From an uncultured Parvibacter sp. (GTDB lineage Bacteria > Actinomycetota > Coriobacteriia > Coriobacteriales > Eggerthellaceae), in assembly GCA_910587945.1 (NCBI GenBank), contig CAJUNI010000027.1:1-12136 (forward strand): a stretch of 12,136 nucleotides of DNA, written 5' to 3'. Below are positions 6,225 through 12,136 of the stretch, in pieces. The position numbers and the translations under genes were made by a program. Below the pieces are notes generated by a model. The model made no database searches and was not told the DNA's origin. It saw nothing but the letters and a program-made list of their open reading frames with translations. Position 1 is the first letter of the stretch. The number at the start of each line of letters is the position of its first letter.

Positions 6225-7085
6225 TTATTCGCCAAGATTGAAGCGAGTAAAGCCGGTGATGGCGATGGTGCCACCCAGCTCCTTGGCGCAATTTTGAGCA
6301 TACTGAGCCACAGAAATCTCAGGATCCTTAACAAAGGCCTGCTCGGTCAAGCAGTTTTCTTTGTAGTACTTCTCCATGCGGCCCTGAGCCATCTTCTCTT
6401 GAATGTTCTCAGGCTTGCCAGACTCAGCAGCTTGAGCCTTATAGATGGACATCTCGTGCTCAACGATGTCTGCCGGAACATCATCGCGGGTGGTGGAAAC
6501 CGGGTTAGCAGCAGCTACCTGCATGGCAACATCGCGGCCAAACTTCTGGAAGCCCTCAGATGCCGGGTCAATACCCTCCACATCAAAGGAAACCAGCACG
6601 CCAATCTTGCCGCCACCATGAATGTAGGAAGCCACACCTTGAGCCTCGACCACAGCTACGCGGGCAAGAATGGTGTTCTCACCCATCACATGGATGCAGT
6701 CGGTCAAAACCTCATCGACGGTTTCGCCGTCAACAGTTACGGCCTTCAGAGCCTCAACGTCGGTCACACCAGATTCCAACGCAGCTTTGGCAATTTTGTC
6801 GGCATAAGCCTTGAACTTCTCGTTGATAGCCACAAAGTCGGTCTCGCAATCGAGCTCAACCAATACGCCGGTGGTGTGAGCCTCAGACACCAGAGCCACT
6901 ACCGTACCCTCATTGGTGGCACGACCAGCCTTTTTGGCCACGGCAGCCAGACCACGAGTGCGAAGAACGTCTACTGCTGCTTCAAGGTTGCCCTCAGCCT
7001 CAGTCAATGCCTTCTTGCATTCCATCATGCCGGCACCAGTCATTTCACGAAGTTCCTTGACCAGAGATGCAGTAATTTCTGCCAT
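6225..7085 (-). CDS. tsf: Elongation factor Ts
   Basis: EF-Ts is the cytosolic guanine nucleotide exchange factor that regenerates EF-Tu-GTP. The 286-residue protein has the N-terminal UBA-like module (VKELREMTGAGMMECKKAL, 9-27) and the TDFV motif (82-85, in CETDFVAINEKF) that enters EF-Tu and disturbs the Mg2+ site, followed by core and C-terminal regions of normal length. The ATG at 7085 is chosen because AAAGGA lies 6-7 nt upstream and MAEITASLVKELREMTG is the standard start; an in-frame ATG two codons upstream has no room for a ribosome site. The gene follows rpsB after 179 nt, an unusually long gap holding two hairpins, and is closed by the hairpin at 6107-6156. Confidence 0.97.
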   Translation of the reverse strand: MAEITASLVKELREMTGAGMMECKKALTEAEGNLEAAVDVLRTRGLAAVAKKAGRATNEGTVVALVSEAHTTGVLVELDCETDFVAINEKFKAYADKIAKAALESGVTDVEALKAVTVDGETVDEVLTDCIHVMGENTILARVAVVEAQGVASYIHGGGKIGVLVSFDVEGIDPASEGFQKFGRDVAMQVAAANPVSTTRDDVPADIVEHEMSIYKAQAAESGKPENIQEKMAQGRMEKYYKENCLTEQAFVKDPEISVAQYAQNCAKELGGTIAITGFTRFNLGE

Positions 7086-7106
7086 AGTCATTCCTTTCTT
7101 TGGGAG

Positions 7107-7136
7107 GGTGGCAAAACCATTGAGAGCTTTGCCACC
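7107..7136 (-). promoter_or_regulatory. Hairpin next to the tsf ribosome binding site
   Basis: A perfect 9-bp inverted repeat (GGTGGCAAA / TTTGCCACC) with a 12-nt loop ends about 7 nt before the AAAGAAAGGA ribosome site of tsf. It is too close to the site and lacks a U-tract, so it is more likely a translational control or RNA-processing element than a terminator. Confidence 0.5.
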
Positions 7137-7168
7137 GAAGATTCCATGGAGTGTCGACTTGAACAAAC

Positions 7169-7194
7169 CTAGGTCTAAGCCTTAGCTTGCCTAG
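7169..7194 (-). promoter_or_regulatory. rpsB-tsf intergenic hairpin (possible attenuator or processing site)
   Basis: The minus strand pairs CTAGG with CCTAG around an inner AAGC/GCTT stem with a TAAG loop, followed by GTTTGTTC. It may be a weak terminator that lowers tsf relative to rpsB, or an RNA cleavage site. Confidence 0.4.
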
Positions 7195-7264
7195 TAAGCG
7201 CTTTCGTTCTCGGCCTCGGGGCTTTGAACAATCCAGCGCTCTAACGCTTCAGTACCGGTGAGAG

Positions 7265-8107
7265 TTACTCAGCGAAGTTCTCGGAAACCTCTACATCGTG
7301 AGGACCGTTTTCCACTGCTTTAACCTCAGCCTCGGTAGCCTCATCCTTGGCAACGTCAGCAGCCGTCGGAGCAGCCTCTACCACTTCAACCTCGGTAGTG
7401 CCAGCCATCTCAGCCACCGTAACCTCAGCGCCATTGCCAGCGATAACAGCATCGGCAATGAAGTCTGCCAGCAGACGCACCGAGCGAATAGCGTCGTCAT
7501 TAGCCGGAATACCGTAATCGACATCATCGGGATCGCAGTTAGTGTCCAAGGTGCCCACAATCGGAATATTCAGACGACGAGCCTCATGAATGGCGATCTC
7601 TTCGCGGTTCGTGTCGATAACAAACACAGCGTCGGGAACACGCTTCATGTTGCGAATACCATTAAGGTTGGTTTGCAGCTTAGCCAGCTCCTTGCGAAGG
7701 ATGATTTGCTCCTTCTTGGGCAGGAGTGCCATGCGGCCATCGGCCTCCATAGCCTCAAGCTCTTCCATGCGATCCACGCGGGTACGGATGGTCACGAAGT
7801 TGGTGAGCATACCACCGAGCCAGCGAGCGTTCACATAGGGCATACCGCAACGATTAGCGGCGTCAGCCACAGCCTCCTGGGCTTGCTTCTTGGTGCCCAC
7901 AAACAGCACAGTGCCACCCTTGCGAGCCAGATCAGACACGAAGGTGTAAGCCTGGTCAAGGCCGATAAGGGTTTGCTTTAAGTCGATGATGTAGATATCT
8001 CCGCGGCTACCGAAGATATAGGGCTTCATCTTCGGATTCCAGCGACGGGTTTGATGGCCGAAGTGGGCTCCGGCATCAATGAGCGTAGTGATACTGACTT
8101 TCGCCAT
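7265..8107 (-). CDS. rpsB: 30S ribosomal protein uS2
   Basis: uS2 binds the back of the small subunit between head and body and is needed for bS1 docking where present and for late 30S assembly. The 280-residue protein opens MAKVSITTLIDAGAHFGHQTRRWNPKM, the standard family start, and contains VGTKKQAQEAV, ARWLGGMLTNF and IPIVGTLDTNCDPDDVDYGIPANDDA, all typical. The last 50 or so residues form an acidic, low-complexity Glu/Ala/Val tail. The ATG at 8107 is preceded by GGAGAG at about 5 nt; the frame continues 31 codons upstream but that stretch is leader RNA sequence. First gene of the rpsB-tsf operon, behind a leader with hairpins. Confidence 0.97.
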   Translation of the reverse strand: MAKVSITTLIDAGAHFGHQTRRWNPKMKPYIFGSRGDIYIIDLKQTLIGLDQAYTFVSDLARKGGTVLFVGTKKQAQEAVADAANRCGMPYVNARWLGGMLTNFVTIRTRVDRMEELEAMEADGRMALLPKKEQIILRKELAKLQTNLNGIRNMKRVPDAVFVIDTNREEIAIHEARRLNIPIVGTLDTNCDPDDVDYGIPANDDAIRSVRLLADFIADAVIAGNGAEVTVAEMAGTTEVEVVEAAPTAADVAKDEATEAEVKAVENGPHDVEVSENFAE

Positions 8108-8242
8108 GATCTCTCCATTCGTTAGTCCTCTGCTTGGGGTCATCCCCACGATCCGCAGCCTTTTCCGGTGGCCACTAGCGGGCGTGAGTCGCCTAAGCAT
8201 GTGTGATAGTTTCCACTGCCTTCACCATGTCGGAAGAGCAGC
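8108..8242 (-). promoter_or_regulatory. rpsB 5' leader with hairpins (candidate uS2 regulatory leader)
   Basis: About 135 nt lie between the predicted start of transcription and rpsB. On the minus strand GGCG-actca-CGCC (8193-8181) is one hairpin. A second (8158-8130) pairs CTGC with GCAG and, inside it, GGGG with CCCC around ATGA. It ends about 14 nt before the ribosome site GGAGAG. uS2 represses its own mRNA in E. coli through a leader structure; whether this one does so is inferred. Confidence 0.4.
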
Positions 8243-8248
8243 CTTTCA

Positions 8249-8276
8249 AAAATAGCGCAATCCCCTGTAAATGCAA
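8249..8276 (-). promoter_or_regulatory. rpsB-tsf promoter candidate
   Basis: The minus strand has TTGCAT (8276-8271), a 16-nt spacer and TATTTT (8254-8249). The rest of the 324-nt gap between rpsB and ldh (8277-8431) holds no gene I can support. A hairpin CGGG/CTAG...CTAG/CCCG (8333-8358) and the palindrome TTCCGGAA (8292-8299) lie on the ldh side, but no convincing ldh promoter boxes were found. Confidence 0.45.
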
Positions 8277-8431
8277 GGGTTTTTCCAAAAGTTCCGGAAA
8301 CTGGTTACTAAAACTCTGGCCTTCTTGCAGCGCGGGCAACAATCTAGCAACTAGCCCGGGCAGCACCCCATTCATCCGTCATTCTTTTCTTTATAGCTCG
8401 TAGCAATACCATCTTGAGGAAGGATCGCGCC

Positions 8432-9427
8432 ATGATTGAGCCCAACGATAGGAAAGTCGCCATCATAGGCTGTGGATTTGTAGGCTCCGCTTCTGCGTTC
8501 GCGCTGCTTCAATCGGGCCTTTTCTCGGAGATGGTGCTGATTGATGTTGATGAGCAGCGAGCAGAGGGCGAAGCCCTCGATATTAGCAACGGCATGGCCT
8601 TTGCCTCCCCCACCACTATTTATGCGGGCACCTACGAGGACATTGCTGATGCGGGTATTATTGTGGTCACTGCTGGGGTGGGGCAAAAGCCTGATGAAAC
8701 GCGCATTGATTTAGTTCAGCGCAATGTAGCAATCTTCCGCGAGATCATGGCCTCGATCAAAGCCCAGGACTGCGGTGGTATCTTGCTGGTAGTCTCCAAC
8801 CCCGTAGATATTTTGACCTACGCCGCCACGCGACTTTCGGGTTTTCCTGAGAACCGTGTTATTGGATCTGGCACGGTTTTAGATACCGCACGTCTGAAAG
8901 AAATCATTGGCCAGCGCCTGGAAGTGGATCCACGCAATGTACATGCGCGCATTTTAGGAGAACACGGCGATAGCGAAATCATTGCCTGGTCAAGCGCCCA
9001 TGTAGCCGGGATTCCTTTAGAAGACTTCTATGGTATGCGAGCTGTCGACCTCGGTCTTAGCGCCAGCTATGAACAATTTCGTCAAGAAATGGGAGATCTC
9101 GTCCGCAATGCTGCCTATGAAATCATCAAGCGCAAGCGAGCGACCTATTACGGCATAGCCCTTTCGGTTAAACGCATCTGTGAAGCCATCGTCCGTGATG
9201 AGAAATCAGTATTGTCCGTTTCAAATACCTTACACGGAGAGTACGGACTCAATGATGTCACTCTCTCAACTCCTTGTATTGTAGGAAAGCAAGGCATCGA
9301 AGGTCGCATGCCTCCGGCGTTGAGTTTTACCGAACAGCGTGCCCTTAAAGAGTCTGCTGAACTATTGCAAGCAGTGGTAGCGAAAGCAGGGATCAATGAT
9401 CCAGCCTCCGCTGAACCTGACGCCTAA
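8432..9427 (+). CDS. ldh: L-lactate dehydrogenase
   Basis: NAD-dependent, cytosolic, converts pyruvate to L-lactate to regenerate NAD+ in fermentation. The 331 residues start with the nucleotide-binding glycine loop GCGFVGS (13-19) and the acidic LIDVDE (36-41) that selects NAD. Catalytic and substrate residues are Arg91 on the mobile loop (GVGQKPDETR), Asn123 (SNPVD), Asp151 and Arg154 (LDTARLK) and His178 (GEHGDSE). Gln85 in GQKP is the residue that separates lactate from malate dehydrogenases (Arg in the latter), so lactate is favoured. ATG at 8432 is chosen because GAGGAAGGA lies 7 nt upstream; an in-frame TTG at 8414 lies before that ribosome site. It is the only plus-strand gene, divergent from rpsB and convergent with metG. 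Confidence 0.96.
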   Translation: MIEPNDRKVAIIGCGFVGSASAFALLQSGLFSEMVLIDVDEQRAEGEALDISNGMAFASPTTIYAGTYEDIADAGIIVVTAGVGQKPDETRIDLVQRNVAIFREIMASIKAQDCGGILLVVSNPVDILTYAATRLSGFPENRVIGSGTVLDTARLKEIIGQRLEVDPRNVHARILGEHGDSEIIAWSSAHVAGIPLEDFYGMRAVDLGLSASYEQFRQEMGDLVRNAAYEIIKRKRATYYGIALSVKRICEAIVRDEKSVLSVSNTLHGEYGLNDVTLSTPCIVGKQGIEGRMPPALSFTEQRALKESAELLQAVVAKAGINDPASAEPDA

Positions 9428-9528
9428 GCATTCCAAAGCTACCTCCAACGCGTGCACGCACCCAAAGCGATATTCAGAAACGGTTGGCCTCAACAGCTCT
9501 TCCCCACCTGTCACCCATGGATTCCCAT

Positions 9529-9559
9529 CAAAAAATGGGGCGCTTTTTCAAGCGCCCCG
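9529..9559 (-). terminator. Strong intrinsic terminator after metG
   Basis: A 9-bp stem (GGGGCGCTT / AAGCGCCCC, 9537-9558) with a 4-nt loop is followed on the minus strand by A and six T (9535-9530), an ideal intrinsic terminator 37 nt after the metG stop. Read on the plus strand it lacks a U-run, so for ldh it would work poorly. Confidence 0.88.
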
Positions 9560-9594
9560 TTGCCCCGCGTTGTTTACTCTCGACTGTGACCCCG

Positions 9595-11613
9595 TTATTT
9601 ATATTGGCTCGGATGTTTTTTGAAGAAATCAAACCGAGGAGCCAAGGCCTGAACGCGATGATAGCCTTCATCAATCTCGGCGGCGCCACAGAGTTCCCCA
9701 TTGCCTTCAAAATCATAATTCCAGGAGAAGAACTCGGCGGGATCAAAATCCAGATGTTCACAGATTTGCTCGCACCCCACCGGAACAATGGGATGCATCA
9801 ATAAGGTTGCAATGCGCAGGATAAAGAACGAATCCAACAGAACTTGTCGGCGCTCATCTAAGGTCTCGTCGCCTTCAGTGCGACGGGCCCCTTCCGTCCA
9901 ATAGCGGTTACCCCACCGGATAAACTCATCCATCTGCGCCATGATGGAATGAAACTCCACCCGCCGCATGGTCTCTTCGTAAAGCGCCATGGTTTGGGCC
10001 ACTTTCTCGAGCACCTCTGGAGAAGGGGTGCCTAAGGGCATAGTTCCATCAAAATGATTCTGCGCCTCGTAGAAGCAACTCCGAGCGAGACGATTGAATA
10101 CATTGGTGAGCAATGCCCCTTCTTTAAGGGCCGGATCGGCCACCCGCGGATCATTGCGCTTTGCCTCATCCGGGTCAAAGGGTTTGGGACTAAAACCTAC
10201 CGACTTCTGATCAAGGCCAAGGGCTAAGAAATGAGCGCGCAACTGCTCTACCGTGTAGTGCTCAAGAAGCTGCTCTCCCGTGGGAGGCTTCACCGCTCCC
10301 GAAGAAGAGGCCTTGGTCTTTCCAAACAGAATATGGTGATTTGCTACCAGCGTCGTTTGCTTGAGCGCCGCTCCCTCTTCCGAGAAAATCGCTCCGGGGC
10401 GCAGAGCCTCAAACAGTGCAGGCTGGGCGACACCATAGAAATACAAATTGTCTTGGCCAATGAACTGGAATACTTCGGCATCCTCTGCGCACCAAAATTC
10501 CTGCCAACTTTGACGTGGCAATCCACGAGCGTCGTTAGCGGCAATAGTAAAGGAAATAGGAGCCCAAAGCGATTCAGGCCAGCACCATACGGTGAGATCC
10601 TCCACCTCATCCATGACGGGAGCTTTTACTCCCCATTCGATGTTGCCGGTAATCCGAAATGGCACCAAGGTCTTCCCCATGCGGAAACGAATACCAGCTG
10701 CCACCAGCTGAGGACGGGCCTCATCGCGCTCGGCAATGGTGGCAAACTCCACCTCGAAGCTGGATTTGCCCTTTTCTGCTTCGCGAATTTGATGCGGAGG
10801 CAGGGTGGATGCGATGGCCTCAAAATCCTCACGGCATTCGTTTTTAATAAACACAATAGGAGGTACCAAAAACTCCTTTATGGTTTGCGGCACGATAGAG
10901 CGCACCCAGGGATTGGCTTCCGCCGCCTGCACCTGCTCGCGCAAAAACTCCCCATAGGCAGGCAAGTCAAAATACCAGTTACGTACTGGTCGCATCTCGG
11001 GAACCGTTCCCGTCACGCTTGAGATGGGCGCAATAAGATCCGTAGGTTCGTATTGATGTCCAAGGGAGCACTCATCGGCATAAGCTTGGTCAGACTTACA
11101 ACCTTGTACGGGACAACGGCCATGAACTTGACGGCCATTCAAAAACATCTCGGCTTCGCTGTCATAAAACTGAAGAGTCTCGTCAAGGACCAATACCCCA
11201 TGATCATGGAGTTTTTTCAGAAGAGCATCGGTAAGCATTTGATGCACATCACCCGCATGGCCAATGCCGGAACCCTCATAGATATCGAGACTGATATCAA
11301 AGGCATCGAGCGTCTGCTTCTGAGAATTGTGATTCTCCTTAACGTAGTCAGCGATAGTGCCTTCATAACCACTATCTTCCACCCGCTTACGAAAGCCCTC
11401 ATCAATAGGAGAGCCAAAGCAGTCAGTGCCCGACACAAACCGTACATTATCGGCCCCTATGCGATCACGCAAAAAGCGCGCAAAGGCATCAGCCGGAACA
11501 AACACCCCTCCGATATGCCCAAAGTGAAGTGGTTTATTGCCATAGGGCATCCCCGCCGTAACCACCGCTCTCGAGGGCCAAAACGCTTTAGTGTCAGCGG
11601 ATTTCAGACTCAC
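9595..11613 (-). CDS. metG: Divergent methionyl-tRNA synthetase (class I) with altered KMSKS loop
   Basis: Charges tRNA-Met with methionine. The 672 residues keep the class I start VVTAGMPYGNKPLHFGHIGG (HIGH-type motif at 33-36), FVSGTDCFGSPI (59-70), a zinc knuckle in the connective peptide (CPVQGC at 167-172, Cys182, His186: Cx4C-x9-Cx3H instead of Cx2C-x9-Cx2C), NWYFDLPAYGEFL (212-224), ITGNIEWG (321-328) and FIGQDNLYFY (384-393). The KMSKS loop reads KTKASSSG (432-439). Between about 253 and 316 there is an extra segment absent from ordinary MetRS. No C-terminal Trbp111-like domain is seen. GTG at 11613 has AAAGGAG 7 nt upstream; the start overlaps the sppA end by 20 bp. Methionine specificity rests on overall similarity; it could be a paralogue beside a standard MetRS elsewhere. 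Confidence 0.82.
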   Translation of the reverse strand: MSLKSADTKAFWPSRAVVTAGMPYGNKPLHFGHIGGVFVPADAFARFLRDRIGADNVRFVSGTDCFGSPIDEGFRKRVEDSGYEGTIADYVKENHNSQKQTLDAFDISLDIYEGSGIGHAGDVHQMLTDALLKKLHDHGVLVLDETLQFYDSEAEMFLNGRQVHGRCPVQGCKSDQAYADECSLGHQYEPTDLIAPISSVTGTVPEMRPVRNWYFDLPAYGEFLREQVQAAEANPWVRSIVPQTIKEFLVPPIVFIKNECREDFEAIASTLPPHQIREAEKGKSSFEVEFATIAERDEARPQLVAAGIRFRMGKTLVPFRITGNIEWGVKAPVMDEVEDLTVWCWPESLWAPISFTIAANDARGLPRQSWQEFWCAEDAEVFQFIGQDNLYFYGVAQPALFEALRPGAIFSEEGAALKQTTLVANHHILFGKTKASSSGAVKPPTGEQLLEHYTVEQLRAHFLALGLDQKSVGFSPKPFDPDEAKRNDPRVADPALKEGALLTNVFNRLARSCFYEAQNHFDGTMPLGTPSPEVLEKVAQTMALYEETMRRVEFHSIMAQMDEFIRWGNRYWTEGARRTEGDETLDERRQVLLDSFFILRIATLLMHPIVPVGCEQICEHLDFDPAEFFSWNYDFEGNGELCGAAEIDEGYHRVQALAPRFDFFKKHPSQYK

Positions 11614-12136
11614 CGTATAACTCCTTTAAAGCGGCTGCCAGTTCAGCAGCACTGGATTTATCTTCCATACCTAAGAGAGAAAGCAACGCATCGATATCTT
11701 GGGTGTTCGGGCGCAGGTACATCACACTATAGGAGTCGAGACCCGCCATAGCCGCTGCCGCGTCCTGGGCATCTTCAAGGGTGCCAATCTCATCGGCCAG
11801 ACCATTATCCACCGCATCTAATCCGGTATAAGTCATACCATTGGCGAGCTGGCGCACCTCATCCATTGACATCGAGCGACCCGCAGCCACGCGCTGAACG
11901 AACGTTTCATTGATTTGATCGACCATAGCTTGATAATGAGCACGCTCTTCTTCAGTCAAAGGTCGATAGCCATAGGAAGAATCTTTAGAGTCGGCTGAGG
12001 CAATAGAATCTACTGAGATGCCGAGCTTTTCCATGAGCCCCGACATATCCGTGATTTGCATCACCGTACCAATAGAGCCAATAGCTGTGGTCTCAGCCGT
12101 GAAGATGTAATCAGCCTGGGAGGAAATCTCATAGGC
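11594..12136 (-). CDS. sppA: Signal peptide peptidase SppA, S49 family (partial, 5' end outside window)
   Basis: Membrane-bound serine protease that degrades cleaved signal peptides. Only the last 180 residues are in the window, starting AYEISSQADYIF, which directly follows the catalytic serine in the family. Visible family features are TAIGSIGTVMQI, SGLMEKLGI, the region around SADSKDSSYGYRPLTEEE whose lysine (in SKD) aligns with the catalytic Lys of the Ser-Lys dyad, RSMSMDEVRQLANGMTYTGLDAVDNGLADEIGTLEDA (split over the usual end of the S49 domain), and a short Ala-rich C-terminus. The stop lies 20 bp inside metG, so the genes form an operon. The N-terminal anchor, serine and start cannot be seen. 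Confidence 0.93.
   Translation of the reverse strand, partial: AYEISSQADYIFTAETTAIGSIGTVMQITDMSGLMEKLGISVDSIASADSKDSSYGYRPLTEEERAHYQAMVDQINETFVQRVAAGRSMSMDEVRQLANGMTYTGLDAVDNGLADEIGTLEDAQDAAAAMAGLDSYSVMYLRPNTQDIDALLSLLGMEDKSSAAELAAALKELYGESEIR

Noticed and set aside
7086..7166. N-terminal extension of EF-Ts (27 residues)
   Set aside because: It passes through the hairpin and the clear ribosome site before the standard start MAEITASLVKEL, so it is leader sequence.
6294..7172. 292-residue open frame on the plus strand, opposite tsf
   Set aside because: It lies fully antisense to EF-Ts, whose motifs are certain. The open frame follows from codon bias, its composition is odd (rich in His, Leu, Ser) and it shows no recognisable motif.
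7298..7981. 227-residue open frame on the plus strand, opposite rpsB
   Set aside because: Antisense shadow of uS2, with His/Ser/Leu-rich composition and no family features.
8108..8200. N-terminal extension of uS2 (31 residues)
   Set aside because: Upstream of the well-placed GGAGAG and the family-standard start; the stretch is basic and contains the leader hairpins.
8193..8375. 60-residue minus-strand frame between ldh and rpsB
   Set aside because: No convincing Shine-Dalgarno, no recognisable motif, and it overlaps the likely rpsB promoter and leader. A leader peptide cannot be fully excluded.

Overview
The window looks like chromosomal core DNA of a low-to-mid GC (roughly 50%) actinobacterium, most likely of the class Coriobacteriia. 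The basis is the mix of genes: a bL31 with a long Lys/Ala/Glu tail, a 2Fe desulfoferrodoxin, a single-domain NifU-like protein, an LCP protein with a LytR_C domain, an anaerobe-type lactate dehydrogenase and a divergent MetRS. The two iron-dependent proteins suggest an anaerobe or microaerophile. The genus cannot be fixed from the sequence; Cryptobacterium-like genera would fit the GC. No phage, transposon, CRISPR array, rRNA or tRNA gene was seen.

Layout, mostly on the minus strand and read right to left. (1) 9595-12136: the end of sppA (signal peptide peptidase), overlapping a divergent methionyl-tRNA synthetase, closed by a strong terminator. (2) 8432-9427: L-lactate dehydrogenase, the only plus-strand gene, convergent with metG and divergent from rpsB. 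(3) 6225-8107: rpsB-tsf translation operon with a structured leader and a two-hairpin gap, then a long-stem terminator. (4) 3198-6008: murA followed after 6 nt by an LCP-family protein whose usual catalytic residues are mostly missing. (5) 2194-3098: a NifU-like Fe-S scaffold with its own terminator, an eight-cysteine small protein, a small zinc-ribbon protein and lgt (GTGA overlap). (6) 1-990: superoxide reductase with a long structured upstream region, a terminator, and rpmE with a tandem-hairpin leader.

The genes work in translation (bL31, uS2, EF-Ts, MetRS), envelope building (MurA, LCP, Lgt, SppA), Fe-S/oxygen defence (NifU-like, superoxide reductase) and fermentation (LDH).

No clearly new multi-gene system is visible. 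The best leads are the duplicated hairpin in the rpmE leader, the structured RNA candidates before the superoxide reductase gene and around rpsB/tsf, the MetRS with an altered KMSKS loop and an extra segment, the LCP protein without its canonical arginines, and the small Cys-rich protein.
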